Shown here piece after piece: positions 1 to 7,917 of a stretch of DNA of 64,000 bases. Position 1 is the stretch's first letter. Every line of letters begins with the position of its first letter. The translations under genes were made by a program, and so were the position numbers. Origin of the DNA: Hypericibacter terrae (GTDB lineage Bacteria > Pseudomonadota > Alphaproteobacteria > Dongiales > Dongiaceae); assembly GCF_008728855.1 (NCBI RefSeq), contig NZ_CP042906.1:372001-436000 (forward strand), written 5' to 3'. The notes under the pieces were generated by a model. That model had not been told where the DNA came from. It did not search any database and saw only the letters and a program-made list of their open reading frames with translations.

Positions 1-1
1 C

Positions 2-793
2 GACATGTTCGGCCTCGACATCGACCGGCTCGAAGCCGCCATCGGCCCTCGCACCAGGGCCATCGTCCCGGTGCAGCTGACCGGCGATGTGGTCGACATG
101 CCGCGGATCATGGAGATCGCGCGCGCCCACAAGCTGCCGGTCATCGAGGATGCCTGCCAGAGCCTGCTGGGCGAGTGGGAGGGTCGCAAGGCCGGGACCT
201 TCGGGCTGGCCGGCGCCTTCTCGATGCACCCGCTCAAGATCATCAATGTCTGGGGCGATGCCGGCGTCGTCGTGACCGACGACGACGCGATCGACCGGCG
301 CTGCCGGCTCTTGCGCAATCACGGGCTGCGCAATCGCAACGAGATGGAGATCCTGGGCTACAACACGCGCCTGGACTCGCTCCAGGCCGTGGTGGGCAAG
401 CATATGCTGCCTCAGGTCCCGGGCTGGGTCGAAGGGCGCGCGGCCGCGGCCGCCTATTACGACCGCGCGTTCGCCGACATTCCCCAGCTCCGGATTCCAC
501 ACCGCGATCCGCGCAGCAAGAACGTCTATCTGCTCTATGTGCTGTTCGCCGAGCACCGGGACGAGCTGCATGCGCATTGCGTGGCCGAGGGCATCGAGGC
601 CAAGGTGCATTACCCGATCCCGGTCTATCGCCAGCAGGCCCTCCGCTATCTCGGCCATAAGGAAGGCGATTTCCCGGTGGCCGATCGCCATGCGCGGGAA
701 GTGATCACTTTCCCGGTCGATCAGTATCTCAGCCATGCGGAGCAGGACCGGGTTGTCGATGTGGTCCGTTCGTTCTATCAAAAGCGCCGCTGA
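2..793 (+). CDS. DegT/DnrJ/EryC1/StrS-family aminotransferase (5' part outside window)
   Basis: PLP-dependent aminotransferase of the sugar-aminating family, which transfers an amino group (usually from glutamate) to a nucleotide-linked keto-sugar. Only about 263 residues are in the window, against about 370 for the family, so the N-terminal third lies upstream. Visible family marks are the PLP-binding stretch IEDACQS and the Schiff-base lysine in SMHPLK (about residue 79 of the visible part), followed by the usual GDAGVVVTDD. The first ATG (position 5) is an internal methionine, not a start. The next gene, an epimerase, follows after 50 bp on the same strand, which suggests an operon. Substrate is unknown; a 3- or 4-amino sugar is inferred from the family. 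Confidence 0.9.
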   Translation, partial: DMFGLDIDRLEAAIGPRTRAIVPVQLTGDVVDMPRIMEIARAHKLPVIEDACQSLLGEWEGRKAGTFGLAGAFSMHPLKIINVWGDAGVVVTDDDAIDRRCRLLRNHGLRNRNEMEILGYNTRLDSLQAVVGKHMLPQVPGWVEGRAAAAAYYDRAFADIPQLRIPHRDPRSKNVYLLYVLFAEHRDELHAHCVAEGIEAKVHYPIPVYRQQALRYLGHKEGDFPVADRHAREVITFPVDQYLSHAEQDRVVDVVRSFYQKRR

Positions 794-843
794 GCCTTCC
801 CGCGCAGGGATCGCCCAGGCGATGACGAGGAGCTGAGAGACCG

Positions 844-1830
844 ATGAGGACCTATATTCTCTTGGGCGGCGGTGGCGTGTTCGCGGTCCATTTCGCGAAA
901 TATCTGCTCGAGAAGACCGACCCCCGGAAGGTGATCTGCGTCGGCCGCAATCCGCCGGCAGCCCCTCCCTTCACGCTCGAAGTCGGCAAGGGCGATGCGC
1001 GCTATCGCTACGAGCAGATCCATGTCGTGTTCGAGCAGGACCGGCTGTTCGAGCTGTTCGACCGCGAGAAGCCCGAGGTGATCGTCAATTTCGCAGCACT
1101 CGCCTACGCCACCTCCTGGGAGAAGTCGTTCCGCTATTACGAGACCAATGTCGTCGCCCTGGCGAAGATGTGCGAGGATCTCATGAAGCGCGACTATCTC
1201 GAGCGCTTCGTTCAGATCGGAACCTCGGAGCTGTACGGCCCGGTCGAGAAGCCGGCGGCCGAGGATGCGCCGCTGCACCCGACCAGCCCCTATGCCGTCT
1301 CGAAGCTGGCGGGCGACATGCATCTCGACACGCTGTGGGCGGTCCGCAAGTTCCCGATGAACATCATCCGCCCGTCCAACGCCTATGGGCCGGGCCAGCT
1401 GCTCTATCGCATCCTGCCGCGCGCGGTCTATTGCGCGCTGACCGGCCAGAAGCTGCCCCTGCAGGGCGGCGGTAACGTCAAGAAATCCTACATGCATGCC
1501 CAGGACCTGGCGCATGCGATCTGGCTGATGACGGAGAAGGCGCCGTTCGGCCGCCTCTACAATGTCGGGCCCGAGCAGCCCTCGAGCATCCGCCATCTGG
1601 TCGAGCTGGTGGCGGAAGAAACCGGCGTTCCGTTCGAGACGCTGGTCGACATCACCCCCGGCCGCGTCGGCGAGGACGCGCAATACTGGCTCGACAGCAC
1701 CCGGATCAAGACCGAGCTGGGCTATCAGGAGCGCATCAGCTTGCGCGAAGGCGTCCGCGACATGGTCGCGTGGGGCCGCCACTATCTCAAGCAGCTGCCG
1801 CCGCCCGCCGAGTTTGTCCTGCGCGCCTGA
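844..1830 (+). CDS. NAD-dependent sugar epimerase/dehydratase (extended SDR)
   Basis: 328-residue extended short-chain dehydrogenase/reductase acting on a nucleotide sugar. The N-terminal glycine-rich NAD loop is LLGGGGVFA (residues 6-14), slightly unlike the canonical GxxGxxG. The active site shows GTSELYG (126-132) and Y150-x3-K154 in SPYAVSKLAGD, as in GDP-mannose 4,6-dehydratase and UDP-glucose 4-epimerase relatives. C-terminal SDR landmarks such as RPSNAYGPGQ are present. It follows the DegT aminotransferase by 50 bp, with 'gaggagctgagagaccg' just before the ATG serving as the ribosome-binding region. Whether it acts as 4-epimerase, 4,6-dehydratase or reductase cannot be decided from the sequence. 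Confidence 0.9.
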   Translation: MRTYILLGGGGVFAVHFAKYLLEKTDPRKVICVGRNPPAAPPFTLEVGKGDARYRYEQIHVVFEQDRLFELFDREKPEVIVNFAALAYATSWEKSFRYYETNVVALAKMCEDLMKRDYLERFVQIGTSELYGPVEKPAAEDAPLHPTSPYAVSKLAGDMHLDTLWAVRKFPMNIIRPSNAYGPGQLLYRILPRAVYCALTGQKLPLQGGGNVKKSYMHAQDLAHAIWLMTEKAPFGRLYNVGPEQPSSIRHLVELVAEETGVPFETLVDITPGRVGEDAQYWLDSTRIKTELGYQERISLREGVRDMVAWGRHYLKQLPPPAEFVLRA

Positions 1831-1843
1831 TGGCGCGCCGCGT

Positions 1844-2494
1844 TCAGTCCAGCTCGCGCAGCACCATGAAGGCCTCGGCGGCGGCCATGCCGACCGAATG
1901 GCCGCGGTTATGCGCAAGGGCGATCACGCCCTCGCGCGATCGCGCATGGGGCGTGGGCCTCATCTCGGCCGCATAGCAGTCGAGTGCCCGCATCTTGCGA
2001 TCGAGGGTCCGCTCGATGTCGGTGAAGCGGGTCGGCGAGAAGGGTTCGCCCAGCGCCCTTGGCGCCCATTCCGTGCTCGAGACGATTTCATAGGCATAGA
2101 TCGCCCGCACCGGATGCTTGGGCACGGGACGAATCGCGGTCATCGCCGCCCGGAAGGTGGTCTGGTGGTCGATATGCAGGCTGCCGCCGTGAGGCACATA
2201 GACGATCTCGGGCGCGGATTCGGCGATCGCCCGCTCGATCGCGCCGACCACCTCGACCAGGGGCAGGGTGTCGCTGCGGTTCTCGGGCAACCCGACGAAG
2301 CGCGGCGCATTCGTACCTAGCGCCGCCGCCGCTTTCGGCGCGGCTTCATGCCGTAACAGGCCACGGCTGGAATCGTCACCGAAGAGGATCAGCGTATCGA
2401 CCCGGCGTCCGTCTTCGGCATGGCGCGCCATCGTGCCGCCGCAGCCGAGCACTTCATCCAGCGCATGCGGGGCGATGACCAGGATGCCGGCCAT
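1844..2494 (-). CDS. PIG-L/LmbE-family deacetylase with altered metal motif
   Basis: 216-residue protein of the PIG-L (LmbE, GlcNAc-PI/mycothiol deacetylase) family, zinc enzymes that remove acetyl groups from N-acetylated sugars. The N-terminal Rossmann-like start MAGILVIAPH leads into HALDEVLGCGG (10-20). In characterised members this is HPDDE; here the first Asp, the proposed general base, is Leu, while the metal-binding His and second Asp remain. The second motif HIDH (107-110) is intact. The ATG lies 8 bp downstream of the preceding aminotransferase stop, so it is the last gene of a five-gene minus-strand operon. It converges on the epimerase with 13 bp between stops. The frame stays open far upstream, but that part is only an alternative reading of the aminotransferase. 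Confidence 0.88.
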   Translation of the reverse strand: MAGILVIAPHALDEVLGCGGTMARHAEDGRRVDTLILFGDDSSRGLLRHEAAPKAAAALGTNAPRFVGLPENRSDTLPLVEVVGAIERAIAESAPEIVYVPHGGSLHIDHQTTFRAAMTAIRPVPKHPVRAIYAYEIVSSTEWAPRALGEPFSPTRFTDIERTLDRKMRALDCYAAEMRPTPHARSREGVIALAHNRGHSVGMAAAEAFMVLRELD

Positions 2495-2502
2495 GTCCGG
2501 GC

Positions 2503-3612
2503 TCACACGCCGTAGAACTTGTTCACCAGCTCGGCGGCGTAGGCCACCTGATCCTCGGAGAGATACTGCATGTGGGGCAGCGCCAGCACGCGGTCGCATT
2601 GCCGCTCCGCCATCGGGAAATCGCCGCGCTTGTAGCCGAGGCTGGCCGCGGCCTTGTGCAGATGCAGGGCCGTTCCGTAATAGACCAGGGTCTGCACGCC
2701 GCGCTCCGCCAGGAATTTCTGCAGCCGGTCGCGATCGTCGGCCTGGGTGATGAACATCACATAGGACACGACCTCGTGCGACTTCTCTTCGGGAATCTGC
2801 ACGTGACCCGGCTTGATGATCTTGCGATAGATGTTGGCGTTGCGCCGCCGCTGGTCGATGACGCCCTTGAGGCGCGTCAGGCGGAACTTCAGGACCTCGG
2901 CGTTGAGCACGTCGAGCCGCGAATTGACGCCGTAAAAGGCGCAATTGTCGCGGCTCTCGAGCCCATGGTTGCGATAGAGCCGCGCCTTGTGGGCGATCTC
3001 GTCGTCGTCGGTCAGCAGGAAGCCGCCGTCGCCCAGCGCGTTGAGGTTCTTGAGCGGATGCGCGGACACGGCGCCGGCATCGCCGAAGGTGCCGCCATGC
3101 TTGCCCTTGTAATAGGCGCCCATGGACTGGGCGGCGTCCTCGATGATCTTGATATTGTGGCGCTTGGCGATGTCGCGAATCGCATCCATGTCGGCGATGC
3201 GGCCGACCCAATGGACCGGCATGATCGCCCGGGTGCGCGGCGTGATCCGCTTCTCGATCTCGGCCGGATCGATGGTCTGGTCGTCCTTGACGTCGGCATA
3301 GACCGGGACGGCGCCGATATGGGCGATCGAGCCCGTCGAGGCCACGAACGAGACCGGCGGCGTGATCACCTCGTCGCCCTTGCCGATCCCCATCGCCCAC
3401 ATGCCGATCATCAGCGCGTCGGTGCCCGAGTTCATCGAGATGCAATGCCTGGCGCCCGTGTACCGGACGACATCGGCCTCGAACTCGTTGACCTCCTCGG
3501 TCAGGACCAGATGTCCCTTTGACAGGACCCGGTCGATGCAAGCGAGGATCTCTTCGCGCTCCTCTTGGTAGCGCAATGCCAGATCGATAAAGGGCACCTT
3601 GAAATCGGTCAC
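2503..3612 (-). CDS. DegT/DnrJ/EryC1/StrS-family aminotransferase
   Basis: Full-length (369 aa) PLP aminotransferase for nucleotide keto-sugars. Landmarks in order: SGTDAL (62-67, phosphate binding), IEDAAQSMGA (157-166), Schiff-base lysine K188 in SAHPLKNL and GDGGFLLTDDDE. It is a paralogue of the truncated aminotransferase at the left edge; both carry HPLK rather than the commoner HPSK/HPTK around the lysine. It lies 141 bp downstream of the methyltransferase and 8 bp upstream of the PIG-L deacetylase on the same strand. Amination beside a deacetylase suggests that the amino group, once acetylated, could be freed again; this is inference. Confidence 0.93.
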   Translation of the reverse strand: MTDFKVPFIDLALRYQEEREEILACIDRVLSKGHLVLTEEVNEFEADVVRYTGARHCISMNSGTDALMIGMWAMGIGKGDEVITPPVSFVASTGSIAHIGAVPVYADVKDDQTIDPAEIEKRITPRTRAIMPVHWVGRIADMDAIRDIAKRHNIKIIEDAAQSMGAYYKGKHGGTFGDAGAVSAHPLKNLNALGDGGFLLTDDDEIAHKARLYRNHGLESRDNCAFYGVNSRLDVLNAEVLKFRLTRLKGVIDQRRRNANIYRKIIKPGHVQIPEEKSHEVVSYVMFITQADDRDRLQKFLAERGVQTLVYYGTALHLHKAAASLGYKRGDFPMAERQCDRVLALPHMQYLSEDQVAYAAELVNKFYGV

Positions 3613-3753
3613 GAAACGGTTCCTGACATGTCGCGGTGGAGGGAGGGATGGGGCAAGGAAATGGCCCGGTCTTCGAGGCCTTTCCCTAGCACAGGGGCCC
3701 GGTCACTTCAAATTCAGGCCCGATCGGGGAAACCGGGCGATCGCAGGCGGGGG

Positions 3754-4917
3754 CTAATTCCCCGGCCATTCGGGAGGCGGCACGAAGCGCGCGCCATGGC
3801 CGGCCAGCCGCGCCACGACCTTGGTCGAGACCGCTGGTGTCAGCGGAACATAGACGGTCGAGCCGGCGGGCGCGTCCTGAGGCGCCAGGATCGGCTTGCC
3901 CTCATAGTCGCGCCCGATCCGTGATCGATCTTCATCCACGAAAAAGTCGATCCGGCCCTCGAGCGCACCATAGAGCCACATGCCGGAGATGGAGGTGCCA
4001 AAGATTCCGAGCGGCCCCTCCTTCGACAACGTCCGGGCCCGGTCGATCACCGATTGCAACCAGGTCACGGTCGCCCGGGCGGCGCGAAAGCCCGCTGCCG
4101 CGGCGGGTCTCGGCAGAGAGGTCTGACCGCTTCGCCCGATGAAGGTGATCTCCTTGCCCAGGACCGACGTCGTTGCCGTGACGGCGGTCAAGCCGGCCCG
4201 GCTCGCCAGATAGCGCAGCGTGTCGAGGGAGAAGTGACTGAGGTGATCCGCCACCACGAGATCGAAAGGCGAGGTCTCGATGTCGGGGACCTCGATGAAG
4301 ACGCTGCCCCGGTCCTCCAGCAGTCTCGTGGCCGCGGTCACGGTCGACAGGGGTGCCGGCATATGCTCCAGCGAGTGAATCATCGACACCAGGTCATACC
4401 GGCCCGGGATCGCCTTCACATCGTCGACGGTATAGAGCGCGACGAAGTTCGGGATTTTCTCGAGAGCCGGCAGCACGCGATCGGAAAGCTCGTTTCCGTA
4501 GAGTTCCCATTGCGGCAGGATTTTCGAGAAACCGGCCAGCGCGGCGCCGTTGCCACAGCCGATGTCGATCAGCTTGCCCGTGGGCGGAAGCGCGATCGTC
4601 TTGGCGACGAAATCCACCAGCATATGAGACCGCGGCGATGCTTCGCCGCCGGCGCCGGCGAAGATGACCTGCTCGGCGCCGTCCGACAAATGATAGATCT
4701 CGTAAGCGCCATAGATCCGCCGGATCTCGTTCTGCCATTGCGCGTCGGGGATCTTCTGGATGGCGCCGCAGTCGCTGCATACGGCAAGGCTGCCGCCGGC
4801 CGGCCAGGGCTTGCAGTCCGACGTGACGCGCGGCAATGCGGTGAAGGCGCTCTGCCGTTCGAGGCCCTTCGAGCCGCAAACCTGACAAGGAAATCCGGTG
4901 TCGGTGGGATCGGTCAT
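3754..4917 (-). CDS. class I SAM-dependent methyltransferase, sugar C-methyltransferase-like
   Basis: 387-residue protein with three recognisable parts. An N-terminal zinc-type motif has C11-x2-C14 and C47-x2-C50. A class I methyltransferase fold has SAM motif I LIDIGCGNG (116-124). A C-terminal domain starts LGIFGTSISG and contains FFVDEDRSRIG, resembling the C-terminal domain of NDP-sugar C-methyltransferases. Those enzymes add a methyl branch to a 3-keto sugar. The gene sits between the transketolase pair (61 bp upstream) and an aminotransferase, which fits a nucleotide-sugar pathway. A small-molecule O-methyltransferase cannot be excluded. Confidence 0.85.
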   Translation of the reverse strand: MTDPTDTGFPCQVCGSKGLERQSAFTALPRVTSDCKPWPAGGSLAVCSDCGAIQKIPDAQWQNEIRRIYGAYEIYHLSDGAEQVIFAGAGGEASPRSHMLVDFVAKTIALPPTGKLIDIGCGNGAALAGFSKILPQWELYGNELSDRVLPALEKIPNFVALYTVDDVKAIPGRYDLVSMIHSLEHMPAPLSTVTAATRLLEDRGSVFIEVPDIETSPFDLVVADHLSHFSLDTLRYLASRAGLTAVTATTSVLGKEITFIGRSGQTSLPRPAAAAGFRAARATVTWLQSVIDRARTLSKEGPLGIFGTSISGMWLYGALEGRIDFFVDEDRSRIGRDYEGKPILAPQDAPAGSTVYVPLTPAVSTKVVARLAGHGARFVPPPEWPGN

Positions 4918-4978
4918 CGCGCCTTTCCGCCAGCCGCGCGGCCCGCCGCAACAACCGGACCCGGCGCGTCGGCCTGCT

Positions 4979-5899
4979 TCACGTCAGCCCGAGCTGCGCA
5001 CAGATGGCGCCGACGGCCAACCCATGCTCGTCCAGCAGGTCGTCATGGCTGCCATAGCAATGCTTGAACTCATCCTGCAGCGTGAAGGTGTCGAGCCGGC
5101 AATGGGCGCGGGATGTCCAGGCGATCTGCTGGACGCGCATGGAAAGGCTGCCGTTGGGTGCGCATTCCTCGATCACCACGACATGCTTGAAGCCGGCGAG
5201 GATCTGCTCGATCCGCTCCCGGTCCAGCGGCTTCAGGGTGTGAGCGGAGGCGATGGCGACGCTTTTACCGGCCGCCTCGAACCGATCCGCCACGGCAAAG
5301 GCCCGCTTCATGATCGGACCGTAGGAGAGGATGCAGACATCGCTGCCGGGCTTGATCATGCGGATTCTGCCGAATTCCCAGGGCTCGGGCGCCTTCGCGG
5401 TGAAGTCCGGCTCGCCGGCCTTGCCGAGTCTCAGATAGACCGGACCCTTCTCCTGCGCTGCGCACCAGCGCGTGGCGGCGGCCGCTTCCGAAGGATCGCA
5501 GGGCGCCACGACCGAGAGATTGGGGATCGAGCAGGCGATGCTGACATCCTCCTGCGCATGGTGGGTGGCGCCCAGGGTCGAGTAGGTGACGCCCCCGCCG
5601 ATGCCGACCACCGTCACCGGCAGGTTCTGGTAGCAGAGATCGTCGCGCACCATCTCGAAGGGACGGTAGAGCGAGAAGGTCGCGATGGTGTAGGCGAAGG
5701 GCCGCAAGCCCCGCTGCGCCATGCCGGCGGTCATGCCGATCATGATCTGCTCGGCCACGCCCGTATTGATGAAGCGCTCGGGGAAGTCCTGTCGGAACTT
5801 CGCGATCGAACCTGCCGGCGAAATGTCGGCGACAACGATGCAGAGCCGCGGATCGGCTTTGCCCAGTTCGTAGAATACGTCGGCGAACTTGTTTCTCAC
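4979..5899 (-). CDS. transketolase-like protein, C-terminal subunit
   Basis: 306-residue C-terminal half of a split transketolase: pyrimidine-binding and C-terminal domains of a thiamine-diphosphate enzyme. The cofactor-activating glutamate is E50 in NTGVAEQ, preceded by VVADISPAGS. A GTG start at 5899 is chosen because it overlaps the stop of the N-terminal half as GTGA, and because the frame upstream encodes only an alternative reading of that gene. Split two-gene transketolases move a two-carbon ketol unit; in sugar clusters such pairs can act on activated sugars rather than in central metabolism. Placement between N-half and methyltransferase genes favours the specialised role, by inference. 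Confidence 0.9.
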   Translation of the reverse strand: MRNKFADVFYELGKADPRLCIVVADISPAGSIAKFRQDFPERFINTGVAEQIMIGMTAGMAQRGLRPFAYTIATFSLYRPFEMVRDDLCYQNLPVTVVGIGGGVTYSTLGATHHAQEDVSIACSIPNLSVVAPCDPSEAAAATRWCAAQEKGPVYLRLGKAGEPDFTAKAPEPWEFGRIRMIKPGSDVCILSYGPIMKRAFAVADRFEAAGKSVAIASAHTLKPLDRERIEQILAGFKHVVVIEECAPNGSLSMRVQQIAWTSRAHCRLDTFTLQDEFKHCYGSHDDLLDEHGLAVGAICAQLGLT

Positions 5900-6747
5900 G
5901 CCTCGTCCTTCTCGAGTTCTGCGATGGCCTGCTTGAGCTCGGCGGCGTTGGGCGAGCGGTAATGCCAGACCGGCACATGCTCCATGAACGAGACGCCCTT
6001 GCCCTTGACCGTATGACAAACCACGAGCAGCGGCCGGTCGCCGCGCCGCCCGGTCACCGCATTGAAAATGTCGGTTCCGTTATGCCCGTCGACCTCGGCG
6101 GTCTCCCAGCCGAAGGCATCGATCTTCTCGATCAGGGGATAGAAGGCCTGATGGCCCTCGCTCATCCGCTCGAGGCCGGAAAAGTCGTTGTTGTCCATGA
6201 AGGCGATCAGATTCGGCAACTTCAGGTTCGCCGCCATCATCATGGCCTCCCAGGTGGAGCCTTCCTGGAACTCGCCGTCTGACAGCACACAATAGATCAG
6301 CACATCGGAGCCCTTCATCCGCTCCGCGCAGGCCTGGCCGGTGGCGATGCCCAGCCCATGGCCCAGGGAGCCGGTGGAGGCGGCGATGCCCGGCGTGCCG
6401 AAATCCGGATGCGCGCCCAGGCGTCCCCGCGGCGTGCAATAAAGGTCGAGATCCTCGCGCGTCAGGATCCCCAGCTCCTCGAGGATCACATACTGGATCA
6501 TGCAGCCGTGGCCCTTCGACATCAGGAACACGTCCTGAAAACTGCCGTCCGGCGCCCGCCGCATGAGTCCGTGATAGATCGCATCGGTGATCTCGGTGCA
6601 GGAAAAGGCCGGCGCCACATGGAGGGCGCTCACCTGCTGCGAGATATCCAGGATGCGCCGCCGGTAGCGCCGGCAGCGCTGCCGGGCCGACGACAGGTCG
6701 AAGCTGTTGGAACGACGCGGATTCGGCATTGGACTCGGTTGATTCAT
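5896..6747 (-). CDS. transketolase-like protein, N-terminal subunit
   Basis: 283-residue N-terminal (pyrophosphate-binding) half of a split thiamine-diphosphate transketolase. Motifs: FLMSKGHG (75-81), STGSLGHGL (124-132), and the cofactor/Mg motif LSDGEFQEGS ending in FMDNND (155-189). The usual GDGE reads SDGE here. ATG at 6747 is preceded by GTGGAAAAT, and earlier in-frame sequence looks non-coding. It is the first gene of a minus-strand operon of five (N half, C half, methyltransferase, aminotransferase, deacetylase). It is transcribed away from the dioxygenase gene at 7138, so the 390 bp between them should hold promoters for both directions. Confidence 0.9.
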   Translation of the reverse strand: MNQPSPMPNPRRSNSFDLSSARQRCRRYRRRILDISQQVSALHVAPAFSCTEITDAIYHGLMRRAPDGSFQDVFLMSKGHGCMIQYVILEELGILTREDLDLYCTPRGRLGAHPDFGTPGIAASTGSLGHGLGIATGQACAERMKGSDVLIYCVLSDGEFQEGSTWEAMMMAANLKLPNLIAFMDNNDFSGLERMSEGHQAFYPLIEKIDAFGWETAEVDGHNGTDIFNAVTGRRGDRPLLVVCHTVKGKGVSFMEHVPVWHYRSPNAAELKQAIAELEKDEA

Positions 6748-7137
6748 ATTTTCCACATCATGACGGCCATGGCGCGCCGAACCGGACTCCGCCGATCCGC
6801 GCCGGAGATCGATCCCCGCTGCGATCCAGGTTCGCAAGAAAATGCGACGAATCCCGTCGCCCATCCGGGGACGCCGACGGGCGTCGGTTCCGGGCCGGAG
6901 CATAGCGCACCCGGCCTGTCGTTGTTACGGTTTCCTGCGCCCTTTTCAAGGCTATGTGCCTCGCCGGGAAGGCGAAATATCGAAAGAGGGCCGCGGCGAG
7001 GGGTCGCGCCCATCCTGGGCGCCGCCTCGACCTGAACGATCACGGGCCCATTGCACTGCTGGTCCTTACCGGCTCAAATGCCGGACCATCGGTCCGGGTC
7101 CATTCGGCCGGAAAGACAACAGGAAATTGCGACGCGC
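6748..7137. other. 390-bp divergent intergenic region
   Basis: Gap between the start codons of the transketolase N-half (minus) and the dioxygenase (plus). It should carry divergent promoters. No convincing sigma-70 boxes or strong dyad were seen. Several frames stay open through it because of high GC, but none resembles a protein. Confidence 0.5.
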
Positions 7138-7917
7138 ATGACATCGAGGGCAGTCGATTTCTTTGCTGCGCAGGGCTATTTCATTGCGAGAAACCTGATT
7201 CCGGCGGATGTCATCGCGCGGCTGCGGGATTACCTGGAACGGAGCCTCGAAGCGGCCAATCTCGAACTGCGGCGGCTGGGCGTCGACATCGATTCGCCGG
7301 ATGCGATCGCGAGCATCAAGACGGTCATGTCGAATCCAGACGTGCCCGAAGCCGAGCTGACCCTGAGAAGGGTCGCCGCCGGCCATTACCCGCTGCAGGT
7401 GCGTCTCGACCGGAGATTGTGGGCGATCGCGCAGCAACCGGCGGTCCAGGCCCTGGTCAGGTCCCTCCTGGATGTCACGTCGCTCCGCATGCATATGCCG
7501 CCGATGGCGCGCTTCATCCTGCCCGGCAATGACGATGCGGGCGTTCCCGCGCACCAGGATATATCCTACAACACCCACATGGCCGACTTCGTGACCGTGT
7601 GGGTCCCCCTCGTGGAAATCGACGAGGCCTGCGGCGGTATTACCGTGTTTCCGGGCAGCGACAAGCAGGTCTGGCCGACCGCGTCCATGCATCACGGCGT
7701 GTGGCTCGAGGGCATCGACACCTCGAATCGACGGCCGGTCGATTGCAGCCCGATGTCGCCCGGCGACGCCCTGCTGTTCAAGCCGCTGCTGGTCCACCGG
7801 TCGATGCCGAACCGGTCGGATCACATCCGCTACAGCATGGATTGCCGCTTCTTCGGCGGCGACAAGACGTCGAAGCATTATCTCGACATGGATCGATGGG
7901 AGGTTATCGCGCCGTGA
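7138..7917 (+). CDS. phytanoyl-CoA dioxygenase (PhyH)-family 2OG-Fe(II) oxygenase
   Basis: 259-residue 2-oxoglutarate/Fe(II) oxygenase. Iron ligands fit H139-x-D141 in VPAHQDISYN and H220 in LLVHRSMPNRS, with R231 as likely 2-oxoglutarate anchor. ATG at 7138 is used because GACAACAGGAAA lies just upstream and the family fold begins at VDFFAAQGYFI; an in-frame ATG 87 bp earlier would add unrelated residues. The stop overlaps the start of a TylF-type methyltransferase (GTGA), so the two are translationally coupled. Family members hydroxylate, epimerise or halogenate small molecules and sugars in specialised pathways. The substrate is unknown; a glycan or nucleotide sugar is inferred from context. 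Confidence 0.9.
   Translation: MTSRAVDFFAAQGYFIARNLIPADVIARLRDYLERSLEAANLELRRLGVDIDSPDAIASIKTVMSNPDVPEAELTLRRVAAGHYPLQVRLDRRLWAIAQQPAVQALVRSLLDVTSLRMHMPPMARFILPGNDDAGVPAHQDISYNTHMADFVTVWVPLVEIDEACGGITVFPGSDKQVWPTASMHHGVWLEGIDTSNRRPVDCSPMSPGDALLFKPLLVHRSMPNRSDHIRYSMDCRFFGGDKTSKHYLDMDRWEVIAP

Noticed and set aside
2495-3541. Possible N-terminal extension making the PIG-L protein 565 residues
   Set aside because: The extension is an out-of-frame reading of the aminotransferase. The deacetylase fold begins at the ATG at 2494, just after the aminotransferase stop.
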